A stretch of DNA of 39,015 nucleotides from Candidatus Sabulitectum sp. (GTDB lineage: Bacteria; Fermentibacterota; Fermentibacteria; Fermentibacterales; JCC-6). The notes under the pieces are model-generated. The model made no database searches. It saw only the letters and a list, made by a program, of their open reading frames with translations, and was not told the origin of the DNA. Shown here one piece after another: positions 1 to 9,018 of this stretch (its first letter is position 1; every line of letters begins with the position of its first letter). The translations under genes were made by a program, and so were the position numbers. The stretch covers positions 1 through 39,015 of the forward strand of contig JAGLOJ010000061.1 of assembly GCA_023139045.1 (NCBI GenBank), written 5' to 3'.

Positions 1-123
1 ACCCACATTTTTCAACTGCACCCTATCAAAAGCATTGTTGAATAGTTTGTAATACCCAATAAAAGCAATCAACATTATCATTATAATAGCTACAAGTTCT
101 CGAGATTTGCTTCTGTATTTCAT
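1..123 (-). CDS. N-terminal part of a membrane-anchored protein (cut by window edge)
   Basis: An open frame runs from an ATG at 121-123 (minus strand) through 41 codons to the window edge with no stop. The ATG is preceded by a GGAG Shine-Dalgarno sequence about six bases upstream, which supports it as a real start. The visible peptide begins MKYRSKSRELVAIIMIMLIA: a short basic head followed by one hydrophobic helix of about 15-18 residues, so it looks like a single-pass anchor or uncleaved signal. The family cannot be told from 41 residues. It is divergent from hisS and shares the region 124-442 with it. Confidence 0.5.
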   Translation of the reverse strand, partial: MKYRSKSRELVAIIMIMLIAFIGYYKLFNNAFDRVQLKNVG

Positions 124-442
124 GTTACTCCAATTAATCAGCCATGTATAATATCACCTCTCAAGAGGCATAGTATATGACATTTATTTTGACAGGAACA
201 AGATGGATTCGCCTGTCGAGTCCTAAGTCGGTTAAAGATTTCTCGAATTTATCTTGATCTTGCCACAGGTTCTCAACTTGTTACCTTCGTCAAATTATGC
301 ATTCCCCTTTCTTTAATGAGAGTTCAACAAAAGCAGGCTCCTGTTTACTGCAGGGGTTGCACGGGCGTAATTTTAAGGGTAGAATATTCAAAGTATTTTG
401 TGGTTTTGTGCCAGAGAATTAATGAAGTATAAGGAGCGGTAT
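124..442. other. Divergent intergenic region between the minus-strand partial gene and hisS
   Basis: About 320 bases without a convincing gene on either strand. It holds the hisS promoter (357-385) near its right end and a small inverted repeat CCTCTCAAGAGG at 157-168 close to the minus-strand gene. I see no tRNA or riboswitch. Confidence 0.5.
357..385 (+). promoter_or_regulatory. Sigma70-type promoter for the hisS operon
   Basis: TTGCAC at 357-362, a 17-base spacer and TAGAAT at 380-385 form a good housekeeping-type promoter about 60 bases before the hisS start. The next three genes follow with no room for other promoters, so it probably drives all four. Confidence 0.6.
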
Positions 443-1738
443 ATGTCACTCTCCACTAAGCCTTTGAGCGGTATGCGCCAGAGGCTCCCCGGTGAGTTTA
501 GAATAGAGAAGTTTGTTACTGAAACCCTATGCCTTTCCTCTGTTCGGGCGGGTTTCGAGGAATACGATGGCCCGGTAATAGAGCCCCTCGGGCTTTTTGC
601 TGCTAAATCAGGCAGTGAACTGGTGGGCAGGCAGAGCTACTGTTTCAAAGACAGAGGTGGACGGGAAGTGATTCTGCGTCCTGAAATGACCCCGTCTCTT
701 GCCCGAATGGTTGCTGCTCAGGGAGAGCTGCAACTACCGGTACGCTGGTTCTCCACACCCCTCTGCTACAGGTATGAGAGACCGCAGCGGGGGAGAGTTC
801 GCGAATTCCTTCAATTCAATCTGGACATTCTGGGTTCAGAGAATCTTGCCGCTGAACTTGAGGTAATTCTGGTGTTGCAGGGAATCATGAAATCTTTCAA
901 GGCACCGTCTTCTATCTACAGAATAGGCTGGTCCAGCAGAAGGTTCATGTCTGACGCACTTGCCCGGTGCGGTGTGACAAAGGAATTAACCGGAGGAGTG
1001 TTTTCCGCAATTGATAAACGCGACAAGATGAAGGCTGACGCCTGGGCTGATTTTCTTCTTGGAGCATGTGGCGGGAATTCCGTTGTTGCCCGGCAGGTAA
1101 TCTCCCTTGTTTCTGTGGAGTTTCTGTCTGATCCATGGCTTATGGATCTGATGTCCGGGAGTTCTGCATTTCAGGAAGTTGTGGAATTCAACGAACTTCT
1201 GCAGGGCGTAGGAATACCCAGCGCAGTTTTTTCCCCCGGTGTTGTGAGGGGGCTTGATTACTACACAGGTATAGTCTTTGAACTGATGGATACAGGAGGA
1301 GAGAACAACAGATCCCTGTGCGGAGGAGGCAGGTACGATAACCTTGTGGGTCTTTTCGGCAACAAGAAGATATCAGGGGTCGGTTTCGGACTGGGTGTAT
1401 TGACTCTTACTCTCTTTCTGGAAACCTACAAGCTTATTCCAGACAGCGTGAGGGAAGCCGCTCCGGCAGATGTTTACATTGCCGTGGCATCTTCTGATGC
1501 AACTGCTGCCGCCGGTTTACTGGCAGCATCTATTCGTGACGAGGGTATCCGGGTTATGATGGATGTTTCAGGGAAAAAGCTTGGAAAGCAGTTCAGCGAG
1601 GCATCAAGATATGGTATTCCCTTTGTTGTAACAGTTGGACCTGATGAAGTTGAGACCGGTGAGTACAAAATGAAGAACCTTTCGGACGGAAAGATATTTA
1701 CCGGTTCTCTTGCAGAAATAACCGGGAGACTGAAGTAG
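443..1738 (+). CDS. hisS: Histidyl-tRNA synthetase
   Basis: Charges tRNA-His with histidine in the cytoplasm; a class II aminoacyl-tRNA synthetase. The 431-residue protein shows motif 2 (YERPQRGRVREF, about 111-122), the histidine-specific loop RGLDYYTGIVFE (269-280) with its arginine, and motif 3 (GGGRYDNL 294-301, GVGFGLGVLTL 312-322). A C-terminal anticodon-binding domain follows (about 343-431). That domain separates it from the HisZ regulatory paralogue, which lacks it. Length is normal for bacterial HisRS. An ATG 45 bases further upstream (398) is in frame, but the ATG at 443 has AAGGAG just before it and gives the usual N-terminus. It heads a tight plus-strand cluster, ending one base before the phosphatase gene. 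Confidence 0.93.
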   Translation: MSLSTKPLSGMRQRLPGEFRIEKFVTETLCLSSVRAGFEEYDGPVIEPLGLFAAKSGSELVGRQSYCFKDRGGREVILRPEMTPSLARMVAAQGELQLPVRWFSTPLCYRYERPQRGRVREFLQFNLDILGSENLAAELEVILVLQGIMKSFKAPSSIYRIGWSSRRFMSDALARCGVTKELTGGVFSAIDKRDKMKADAWADFLLGACGGNSVVARQVISLVSVEFLSDPWLMDLMSGSSAFQEVVEFNELLQGVGIPSAVFSPGVVRGLDYYTGIVFELMDTGGENNRSLCGGGRYDNLVGLFGNKKISGVGFGLGVLTLTLFLETYKLIPDSVREAAPADVYIAVASSDATAAAGLLAASIRDEGIRVMMDVSGKKLGKQFSEASRYGIPFVVTVGPDEVETGEYKMKNLSDGKIFTGSLAEITGRLK

Positions 1739-1739
1739 A

Positions 1740-4058
1740 ATGGGCAGATTGTCTTTTTTTAGCAGCAGAAGGTTTCTCAGAGCAGCCCTGATTATTCTGG
1801 CACTGCTTATAGTAATTCTGCCATCCAGTTCTTCCGGCAGTTCTCTTACCAGAATCACTTCCGGCGTTCTCATGGTTGTTGCCGGCCTGTTCTTTTATCT
1901 GGGTGCCAGTGAGATTCTCAGCGGGCTCAGTCTTTCCAGAAGACTTGTTCTCTGTTTTTTTTCCATGGTGCTTCTCTGGGGGCTGACAGGTTTTGTTGGA
2001 GTTCTTGATGCACCGGAGATTCTTCCGGAGAATTCCCGGAGAGCTGAAAGAGTCAGGGAACTGGGCAGAAGAATTGATAGTGTAGCTGAAGCTGGGAGTG
2101 GTCATGTAAGGAATTTTGTGGATTCCACTTTTACAGGTCAAACAGGCCATTTTCTGGAAACCATTGGAGAGGTAAGCGGTGTCGCTGCAGGTGTTCTAAT
2201 CGACGCGGTGCTTACTTCTACAAGCGTGGATACATCAGTGGGAATGGATACACTTCTGGGGAACAGAGAAAGGGGAGATTCCCCCCCTGTAGTCATGGTT
2301 CCGTTACTGCGTCTGGCTATTCTGGCTGTCTCTCTGATTCTTCTGGCGGCGGTTCGGGGATTTGTTTACATCGACAGAACTCCATTCACAGTGTGGCTTT
2401 ACAGGGCTACAGTCAGTATTGCTTTTGTAACGGCCCTGCTTCACGTGTTAGGTCTCAATTTCATTCTCAGTTCAACAGACGAGATATTCAGTGGAATAGA
2501 ACTCGATGTTTCCAGCCTGCTGCTGCTTTTCTCCGCTGTGGGGCTTGGTTTCTGTCAGAGATGGGTTCAGTATCTTTCAAGAAAGACAAGAATTTTCCTT
2601 CTTGTAGCAACCTTTGTCTGTCTTCTTATGGGGCGGGGTATTTATTACTATCTGGCGGGAAATGTTTTTCCCGGTACAGGTGGTCTTGATGTGGCTGTAG
2701 TTCTGATTGTCGCCATCTACATTCTCTTTGCTTTCATAACTATGCTGCTTCAGCTTCCCACTGCAAGAATCCTTGAAAAGAGATACAAGGAACTTGGAAC
2801 CTTGCAGGACTTAAGCCAGGCCCTGCATTCAAGCTTTGAACCGGAGCAGTTGGGAGCAGCTGCAGTTCGACTGGGGGCAAGGTTGACCGATTCTGATTAC
2901 TGCTGGTTCCATCTGAATGATGGAGGAGGGGATTACTCCTTCGGCAAGGGCAGAGAACTTGGGAATGCCATGGAGAATCTTGGTAAGGAGTGGTATACCG
3001 GCGTTGAACGGAGGATTGATGCCACCGGTCACGGTTTCATGATAAATAACTACAGAAGAAGTTCCCTGCGAAAAATGGAGAACGGGCGGAAGGGCTACAC
3101 TCGTATTGCTTCAATGGTGGCTGCCCCGGTAGAGGTTAGAGGTGAAAGACTAGGAGTAATTGTAGCAGCCAGCGTGAAGCAGTTCTTTTTCGTAGAGTAC
3201 ACCAGAGGATTGTTCGATAGCTTTACCAGACAGATTGCTCAGGCAATTCAGAGTGCACAGCTTTTTGGAGAGAAACTTCAGAGACAATCGCTTGAGAGAG
3301 AGCTGGAGCTTGCCAGAAATATTCAGAAGAATTTGCTTCCTGGAAGCCTGCCCCAACCGTCAGGGTGGGAAATAGCAGCGATCAGCATTCCTTCAAGGGT
3401 AATGGGCGGCGATTACTACGATGTGCTTGAGCTTTCTGATGGAAGGCTTGCTGTAGCAATTGCTGATGTATCTGGAAAAGGAGCTGCGGCAGCAATGCTC
3501 ATGGCGGCTCTCCAGGCAAGTCTCGGCACTCTTCTGAAGGAAGACCTGTCTGTTGAAGTTACTACGTCGAGACTGAATGCAGCCCTTTGTGACAGAATGC
3601 CTGATGCCACTTTCATTACTTTCTTTCTTGCATTTATTGATCTTGAAAATGGTGATATCGACTACTGCTCTGCAGGTCATGATCCGCCGATTCTTTGTCG
3701 GGCTGGAGAGAATACCGTAGACAACCTTCATACGGGCGGTCTGATTCTTGGTGTAATGCCTGAAGCAGAGTATCAGATGGGCAGGGCACATATTGCTCCG
3801 GGAGGAAGACTTCTTCTGTACACCGACGGTATTACCGAAACCATGTCTTCTTCTGAAGAGCCCTTCGGTGTGGAAAGACTGAGAAATATCATTATCAGGC
3901 ATTGCCGGGACTCCGGTGAAGCAATCATTGGAACCATCGGTTCGCTCGTGGAACTCTTTCGTGATGAAGGCGATCAGGAAGATGATGTTACAGCTCTGGT
4001 TGTAGCAAGAAACATCTGCGCAGACTTCATTAAGAACGGCGGTTCGGATGACAACTGA
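1740..4058 (+). CDS. Membrane-bound PP2C-type (SpoIIE/RsbU) serine phosphatase with GAF domain
   Basis: A 772-residue signalling protein. The first ~340 residues hold several hydrophobic helices in two clusters. A GAF-like domain spans about 350-505, then a short coiled linker (SLERELELARNIQKNLLPGS) leads into a SpoIIE-type PP2C domain (about 535-765). Metal-binding acidic positions are present: GGDYYD (556-561), the ADVSGKG loop, LYTDG (Asp 696) and the QEDDVTAL tail (748-749). Proteins of this build dephosphorylate STAS-domain anti-anti-sigma factors in partner-switching pathways; here the partner is unknown, although a SpoIIAA/STAS-like gene lies at 27235-27651. It starts one base after hisS and overlaps the next gene by 11 bases, so it is translationally linked to both. 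Confidence 0.88.
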   Translation: MGRLSFFSSRRFLRAALIILALLIVILPSSSSGSSLTRITSGVLMVVAGLFFYLGASEILSGLSLSRRLVLCFFSMVLLWGLTGFVGVLDAPEILPENSRRAERVRELGRRIDSVAEAGSGHVRNFVDSTFTGQTGHFLETIGEVSGVAAGVLIDAVLTSTSVDTSVGMDTLLGNRERGDSPPVVMVPLLRLAILAVSLILLAAVRGFVYIDRTPFTVWLYRATVSIAFVTALLHVLGLNFILSSTDEIFSGIELDVSSLLLLFSAVGLGFCQRWVQYLSRKTRIFLLVATFVCLLMGRGIYYYLAGNVFPGTGGLDVAVVLIVAIYILFAFITMLLQLPTARILEKRYKELGTLQDLSQALHSSFEPEQLGAAAVRLGARLTDSDYCWFHLNDGGGDYSFGKGRELGNAMENLGKEWYTGVERRIDATGHGFMINNYRRSSLRKMENGRKGYTRIASMVAAPVEVRGERLGVIVAASVKQFFFVEYTRGLFDSFTRQIAQAIQSAQLFGEKLQRQSLERELELARNIQKNLLPGSLPQPSGWEIAAISIPSRVMGGDYYDVLELSDGRLAVAIADVSGKGAAAAMLMAALQASLGTLLKEDLSVEVTTSRLNAALCDRMPDATFITFFLAFIDLENGDIDYCSAGHDPPILCRAGENTVDNLHTGGLILGVMPEAEYQMGRAHIAPGGRLLLYTDGITETMSSSEEPFGVERLRNIIIRHCRDSGEAIIGTIGSLVELFRDEGDQEDDVTALVVARNICADFIKNGGSDDN

Positions 4059-4521
4059 AATGGTGAAATCTGCTGTTACCGGCATACTCAAGAGTGAAGA
4101 TTCCCCCTGGGAGAAACTCCAGAGTATATGTAATCTTCTCCGGGAAGAAATGGAAGATTATCACTGGGTCGGCTACTACTTTGTAGACAAAGATTCTACC
4201 TCAGAGCTTATTCTGGGTCCCTTTGCGGGTGCTGCTACAGAGCATAAAAAAATTGATTTCGGAGAGGGTGTATGTGGACAGGCAGCAAATACATTATCTG
4301 TTTTTGTTGTGGATGATGTGAGTCTTGAATCCAATTACCTTTCCTGCAGCCCGGATGTGAGAAGTGAGTTTGTTGCTCCGGTAATCCGGGAAGGAAAGCT
4401 GGTTGGAGAGCTTGATCTTGACTCAAGAACAATTGCAGCTTTCAGAGAAATTGATGTAGAACTTCTTAACTGGGTGGCTGAAGTTACCGCTGAAGCCGTT
4501 TCCAGCATTGCGGGATTTTAG
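4048..4521 (+). CDS. msrC: Free methionine-(R)-sulfoxide reductase-like GAF protein
   Basis: A 157-residue single-GAF protein resembling the fRMsr (YebR/MsrC) family, which reduces free methionine-R-sulfoxide using cysteines inside a GAF fold. Family hallmarks seen are HWVGYYF (39-45), LILGPF (54-59), the FGEGVCG loop with Cys 76, a second cysteine at 100 in YLSCSPDVRSE, and KLVGELDLDS (117-126). Cys 76 and Cys 100 match the two positions expected for the redox pair, favouring an active enzyme over a pure sensor. The ATG lies inside the end of the phosphatase gene, so coupled translation is likely. A role as a cytosolic GAF sensor feeding the phosphatase cannot be excluded. Confidence 0.75.
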   Translation: MTTEMVKSAVTGILKSEDSPWEKLQSICNLLREEMEDYHWVGYYFVDKDSTSELILGPFAGAATEHKKIDFGEGVCGQAANTLSVFVVDDVSLESNYLSCSPDVRSEFVAPVIREGKLVGELDLDSRTIAAFREIDVELLNWVAEVTAEAVSSIAGF

Positions 4522-5923
4522 TTTGCAGAATAAAGTCACTGACGGCACGGCACTTGCGGGTTTTGTGGTTATTGGAATTCTTGTGGCTATCGGTGTGTTT
4601 ACAAACACTATCTATCTTATTGCCGGCGGGTTGATTGCGGCCCTTTTTGCTGGAATGTTTCTTGCCTACCCTCCCAGACTGGCTGCAATGCTCTTCGGTG
4701 TGCAGATTGTGTTTACCACCACCTTTCTGGGGGGGGTCAGCGTTTATGCAGGGCCTTTCAGAATAGGTGTGGATGATTTTCTTCAACTATGGATTTTCTT
4801 CCTGTGGACAGGAGCATTCATAGATGGAGAAGGCAGGATGGGATCGACCCGTTCAGGAAGACTGATCGTCGTTTTGGTAATCATGAGTATCTTTGCCTTT
4901 GTTCGGGGCGTACTGGCTGGTTTTGAGGCCGAGACTGCAGCAATATTTTTAAGAACAATGCTGGGCTATATGTTCTTTTTCCCTGCAATGTGGATTTTAA
5001 AAGATCGCCGGAACATGAAAATTCTTGTTACAACTGTTCTGATTGCTACTGTTCTTGCAGCAATCTGGATGATTTTCAAAGGTTTTACCGGTGGAGAGGG
5101 AGTTTATCAAAGGGCAACCTCAGGCCTCAGGGTATCGTCCCAAGAGGTAAATGTGGTTGTTGTGGGTCTTTTTCTGATGGCTATGCTTCTCTGGAAGAGG
5201 CACAGGTCTGTGCCCCTGCTACCCGGTATTGCTATCATGCTTCTCATGGGTGCTGCAATTCTTCTAGGACAGTCAAGAGCTCTCTGGCTGGCAGTTGCGG
5301 CTGGTGCTCTCATGGCTTTTATCGCTGATATGAGCCGGGTGGAGGAAGGCGGCTTCAGGCTTGGCAGACTACTGTCCAGAGTATTGCTTCTTGTTGTGTT
5401 CATGGGCGGGTCAATTGCCTTTGTGGCAGCAGCAGGTCTTCTTTCTGCTGGAGATGTCGCTGCCAGAGGCGGTGGCGCTGACGGAGGACTTTCGGGAGAT
5501 GTAGCCTTGTGGGCCAGATTTCTTTCATGGTGGGAAATTATACGAACAGTTACAGTGTCACCGTTGACTTTTCTTTTTGGTACCGGCTTTGGTCACAAGA
5601 TTACTTATTTCAGGCCTGATTTGTTGACACAGGTCTCAATTCCTTATGTTGATGGAAGTTTCTTCCAGCTTCTGCTTAATCTTGGTCTTACAGGAACAGT
5701 GGCGCTTGCCCTTCTGTATGCCAGAGGAATTGCCGGAAGTTTCCATTTGGCAATGAAATGCGTTACGAAGAGAAACACAGTACTTGCGTTATGGCTTACA
5801 GCCTCATTCACTGCACTGACAATAGCAGCGCTCAGTGGTTCCCTGATAACCAATTACAGGTTTACCTGCCTCTGGGCTTTCATGTTTGCGGTTCTGGAGA
5901 CTATTAGAAGAAAGTCAGAATAA
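4508..5923 (+). CDS. O-antigen ligase / Wzy-like polytopic membrane protein
   Basis: A 471-residue protein with about ten to twelve hydrophobic helices. The run GQSRALWLAVAAGALMAF around residue 255 resembles the SRg-W segment of the Wzy_C (O-antigen ligase/polymerase) family. It is followed by a long, glycine-rich extracytoplasmic loop (around 320-380, with FGTGFGHK), as in WaaL/Wzy proteins. Expected work is ligation or polymerisation of lipid-linked polysaccharide at the periplasmic face of the inner membrane. The start is uncertain: TTG at 4508 overlaps the previous gene by 14 bases and has no clear ribosome-binding site, and TTG at 4523 is an alternative. Its last ~100 bases recur, decayed, at 9219-9304. 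Confidence 0.72.
   Translation: MRDFSLQNKVTDGTALAGFVVIGILVAIGVFTNTIYLIAGGLIAALFAGMFLAYPPRLAAMLFGVQIVFTTTFLGGVSVYAGPFRIGVDDFLQLWIFFLWTGAFIDGEGRMGSTRSGRLIVVLVIMSIFAFVRGVLAGFEAETAAIFLRTMLGYMFFFPAMWILKDRRNMKILVTTVLIATVLAAIWMIFKGFTGGEGVYQRATSGLRVSSQEVNVVVVGLFLMAMLLWKRHRSVPLLPGIAIMLLMGAAILLGQSRALWLAVAAGALMAFIADMSRVEEGGFRLGRLLSRVLLLVVFMGGSIAFVAAAGLLSAGDVAARGGGADGGLSGDVALWARFLSWWEIIRTVTVSPLTFLFGTGFGHKITYFRPDLLTQVSIPYVDGSFFQLLLNLGLTGTVALALLYARGIAGSFHLAMKCVTKRNTVLALWLTASFTALTIAALSGSLITNYRFTCLWAFMFAVLETIRRKSE
5819..5919 (+). repeat. 3' end of the O-antigen-ligase-like gene, copy A of a duplicated segment
   Basis: This stretch is repeated in the same orientation at 9219-9304. The core TGCCTCTGGGCTTTCATGTT and the bases after it (to GTTCTGGAGA) are identical in both copies; the second copy lacks about 13-15 bases near its middle and has scattered substitutions. 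Confidence 0.75.
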
Positions 5924-6026
5924 GACTTGAACCGAGTTAATTCTTCTCTCGTACGTACAAGCGCTCGAGATCAATCAGCTGGAGACCGTACACCCTACGG
6001 GCGTTGGATCAGTTGGGCATAATGCA

Positions 6027-6170
6027 GGTCTTGATGTTCATATGGATTCAATTTCCATTACTGTAGCTGAATCTGGCCAGTAGAGAACGCGTTACATCAG
6101 TTCTGCTCCTCCAAATGGCTCAACTTTGCTGAAAAGACTCAGGCCTGTCCAAAACAATATTCAGACCTCC
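6027..6170 (+). pseudogene. Remnant of an IS110-family transposase N-terminus
   Basis: Translation of 6027-6080 gives GLDVHMDSISITVAESGQ, matching the GlDvHkdsi start of the DEDD transposase/recombinase of IS110-type elements, then a stop. In another frame 6087-6170 reads RYISSAPPNGSTLLKRL, like the VRYYGTIPNTPEALAKL segment that follows in the family. Only about 45 residues survive, across a frameshift, so it is dead. No start codon or element end is visible. Confidence 0.55.
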
Positions 6171-6251
6171 TGATATTAGCGCAAAGCGGGACTCTGAAAT
6201 GTACAAGATCTGTTTTACAGTTCTTTATCATCTTTCAGATCAAGAAAAATG

Positions 6252-6729
6252 CTGGCAACCAGAAAACAATTCAGATTCAAGAACAAGCTCCATGTACTCC
6301 TGGACAACACGGATCTGATGCCGGAGTTCATTCATATCACTGAGGCCAGATAAATGACTGCAAGGGATCCCGGCATCTCAATCTCAAGCAGGGAACTATT
6401 CTTGCTCTGGACAGGGATTACAATGACTTTGCTCAATTTGGTGATTGGACAATGCAGGGTGTGTACTTCGTTACAAGAATGAAGATGAATACGAAGCACA
6501 AAGTTATTGGGAGGAGAATTCCACCAGCACGCAAACATATTCCGGCTGATCAAATCATCATTCTTACACGAACGAAGTCTGGGGATGCACCCATAATTTG
6601 AGACTTGTCAGATCTCTAGACCCGGGAACCGGAGAGATCATAGATGTTCTGGCCAACAACCTTGAATTGGGCGCCTCCACCATCAACAGCATTTACCGTG
6701 AAAGGTGGCGTATAGAGGAGTTTTTCCGC
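6252..6729 (+). pseudogene. Remnant of an IS4-family transposase (central and C-terminal DDE part)
   Basis: Three blocks in successive frames match IS4-type transposases. Block 1 is KNKLHVLLDNTDLMPEFIHI (within 6252-6350, ends at TAA). Block 2, 6383-6598, contains GTILALDRDYNDF with the conserved catalytic Asp and VYFVTRMK, and ends at TGA. Block 3 starts at 6598 and contains DVLANNLELGASTINSIY followed by RERWRIEEFFR, the Y-R-E signature region. Stops and frameshifts between blocks show it is inactive. The N-terminal third is absent, and the 3' part is joined in frame to an unrelated IS5-type fragment. Confidence 0.75.
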
Positions 6730-7381
6730 CAGCAGCAGGAGATGTACGATGAGAGGAAGCACACGATTGATTCAAGAATAATCAGTATCTCTCAACCTCA
6801 CGTACGCTCCATCAAGCGCAACAAGGCCGGGGCCAAGTGGGAGTTTGGAGCCAAGGTGTCAGTTGGCATCGTAAATGGACTGACAGCCATTCATCGGATA
6901 GGCTGGGACAATTTCAATGAGAGCCTTGATTTGCAGGGGCAGATCAGAGAGTATCATTGTACTCACGAATCCTGGCCGGAAAACAGAAAAGCCTGAATCT
7001 TTGCGTGTCCCGGCGGCAGCCGGAATCAGTTCATGCAGATATGATTTATCGAACCCGTTCGAACATGAGATTCTGCAAAGAGCGTGGTATTCGTTTTTCC
7101 GGTCAGAAGCTTGACCTCCCTTTTGAGGATGCTGCTTTGCAGAAAGCTATCAAGAAGCAGTGGCGAGAAGATGAGAGGATAAGGAACGCTGTAGAGGGGA
7201 AATTCGGAGAAGGGAAGCGAAGTACTGCATGGACAGAATCATGGCGAAGCTGAAAGATACAGGAAAAACTGTAATCAGCCTCGTATTCCCGGTTATGAAC
7301 ATGGAGAGGATCCTCAGGAATGAGGCTTTTTCATGCTGTTCTGCTATTTTGAACACGTGTGATGGGAAAATACTGAATTGA
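6730..7381 (+). pseudogene. C-terminal part of an IS5-family transposase, frameshifted
   Basis: After the RWRIEEFFR end of the IS4 piece the same frame continues as QQQEMYDERKHTID, ISQPHVRSIKRNKAGAKWEF and GAKVSVG, a characteristic core of IS5-group transposases that carry the VRPIVRGKAG motif. The frame breaks near 6955; a second frame carries PESVHADMIYRTR, FCKERGIRFSG and the VEGKFGEGKR segment with the catalytic glutamate. A third frame from about 7225 gives YCMDRIMAKLKDTGKTVISL and ends at a stop at 7379-7381. At least two frameshifts plus extra bases around 6960-7015 make it dead. Confidence 0.78.
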
Positions 7382-7470
7382 CCTGTGGCGCTATGGGGTG
7401 AGCCTGGCGAGTCGGGTATCTGACTTGGGTTCTGCAGGAAGCCCTACTTACTGTCGACAACGAAATCACT

Positions 7471-9018
7471 TCAGAGAGATTTCGTATGTTCAGGTGATAT
7501 ACTCAGGAAGTGCCAAACGCCAGCTCCATGGAATGGATAGTTCTGTGATTTGTCAAATTGAGATGAGATTGAATCAATCAGAGAACTATCTGGTTCAAGG
7601 TGACCCCAGAGCAACCACACTTCATTTGGAGATCTGGAGTCAATAAGATTTTGGAATTGTCCATAAGCAACACTTTCCGTTGCCTTCATGTCAACGGAGA
7701 GATTTCCTGGACTTCTCTCGAAGTAGTAGTCGAAGTAGGAGGTATTCCAGGCAGAAGCAATTATTACCGTATTCTCTTCTCCATTGTGGTTATGAGCTAC
7801 GAAGTAAGCGGCTTCTCTGAACTGATTTCTATGAGGTTCTGTATAGTGTTTTCTAACAAAAAAGAGGGAAAAGAGCATAAAAAAGCAGATTGCCGTTCCG
7901 AATGTATTCCTCTGCCAGACAGAACGGAAAAGAATATGAATTGCAGCTGCAAAAAGCAAAAACACAGCGGGGAGTGCAATCATCATGTTGCGAATGGTGA
8001 AAACTGGAACCAGAGTAAAAGATATTATTAAGGAAACCACCAGGGGCAGGATAAGCCAAAGAGTAGGTACAGCAACATTCTGGCTATTAAAAACTTTTTT
8101 CGAACTTTGGTCTTTAAAGAAAATAAATCCGGCTGCGGAAATGGTAACTGCAAAGATTCCAAGAAGGAATTTTGACCAGCCCATATACTCAAAGAACAGA
8201 ATGGCCAGAGTTTTGATTGCCGGAGGAGTAATGTAACTACCGGTCCCCGATTGTGACACTGCCACGGGGATCCAGGGAATATAGGCCAGCAAGGGTGCTA
8301 TACTCATCCCGATAACAGCTAGGATGCTCCTTCTTACTCTGAGTGATATAAAGCACAGAACTGCAATTTCCAGCAGAAAAATAAGTAGACCGAAGTAGTG
8401 GGTGTATTCAAGAAGAATGCCCATAAGAATGAATCCAGCAGAATTCCAGAACCCTAGGGAGCGGCATTCGTTCAGATTACTGAGCAGGTTCAATAGAGTA
8501 CTAACCGATGCAGTTGTGAGCAGAATGAGAATGGCGTATGGACGAGCTTCCTGGCTGAGCCAGATATGAACTGGGGAAACAGCCAGCATCGCAGATGCTA
8601 GAAGAGCACTTGAATTCGAAAAAAGCTTCCTGCCGATATGAAACACAATTGGTATCGTCAGTATTCCTGCAATTGCAGAGGGCAGTCTTAATGAAACGGC
8701 TGAATCCCCGATCGTGTTTTCAACATAGTAAAGCAGTATCTGATAACCTGGAGGGTGGACATCGGGAATAACACCCTTAGTGATAACTTCACTGAGAGTG
8801 GCATAACTGCTTCTTAAACACGAGGATAGTTCGTCGTTCCATAAAGACTCGTGTCCAAGGCCGAAAAGGCGCAGCAGAGAACCAAGACATACAATAGCGA
8901 AGAGCAGAAAAGTAGTTTTCCTTTTTGCAAAGGGCTGACTCAGGGCAGTGTTCATAGAATATCCATTTCTTACAAAGCTGGAAAACATCTGTATTCTTAA
9001 ATCTACTTCAGAGATCAT
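7471..9018 (-). CDS. GT39/ArnT-like membrane glycosyltransferase
   Basis: A protein of about 515 residues with roughly ten or more hydrophobic helices and the layout of dolichyl/undecaprenyl-phosphate sugar transferases (PMT_2, ArnT-like). Near the N-terminus LRLFGLGHESLWNDELSS supplies the Asp-Glu pair expected in the first periplasmic loop (about residues 62-63). DVHPPGYQILLYY (86-98) and LRLPSAIAGILTIPIVFHIG are further family blocks. It would move a sugar from a polyprenyl-phosphate donor to lipid, glycan or protein on the periplasmic side. The start is unclear: ATG at 9018, 8988 and 8955 are in frame and none has a strong ribosome-binding site. It stands alone, opposite to its neighbours, between IS debris and a duplicated gene end. 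Confidence 0.75.
   Translation of the reverse strand: MISEVDLRIQMFSSFVRNGYSMNTALSQPFAKRKTTFLLFAIVCLGSLLRLFGLGHESLWNDELSSCLRSSYATLSEVITKGVIPDVHPPGYQILLYYVENTIGDSAVSLRLPSAIAGILTIPIVFHIGRKLFSNSSALLASAMLAVSPVHIWLSQEARPYAILILLTTASVSTLLNLLSNLNECRSLGFWNSAGFILMGILLEYTHYFGLLIFLLEIAVLCFISLRVRRSILAVIGMSIAPLLAYIPWIPVAVSQSGTGSYITPPAIKTLAILFFEYMGWSKFLLGIFAVTISAAGFIFFKDQSSKKVFNSQNVAVPTLWLILPLVVSLIISFTLVPVFTIRNMMIALPAVFLLFAAAIHILFRSVWQRNTFGTAICFFMLFSLFFVRKHYTEPHRNQFREAAYFVAHNHNGEENTVIIASAWNTSYFDYYFERSPGNLSVDMKATESVAYGQFQNLIDSRSPNEVWLLWGHLEPDSSLIDSISSQFDKSQNYPFHGAGVWHFLSISPEHTKSL

Larger units (their letters stand above)
6027..7381 (+). mobile_element. Composite graveyard of three insertion-sequence remnants
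   Basis: IS110-, IS4- and IS5-type transposase pieces lie head to tail in the same orientation, all truncated. I could not find convincing terminal inverted repeats or target-site duplications. The flanks (5924-6026 and 7382-7470) show no gene. Confidence 0.65.

Noticed and set aside
945..1136. Minus-strand frames inside hisS, and similar frames inside other large genes
   Set aside because: They are complementary shadows of confidently coding plus-strand genes with no starts or motifs of their own.
443..1738. Assignment as HisZ (ATP phosphoribosyltransferase regulatory subunit)
   Set aside because: A full C-terminal anticodon-binding domain and the RGLDYYTGIVFE loop are present, and no hisG is adjacent.
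3393..4091. 232-residue minus-strand frame opposite the phosphatase gene
   Set aside because: Long, but antisense to the PP2C domain and with shadow-type composition; the plus-strand frame has all catalytic motifs.
5924..7470. Intact transposase gene
   Set aside because: The only longer frame (6598-6996) is a fusion of two different transposase tails and is followed by frameshifts; no element ends could be found.
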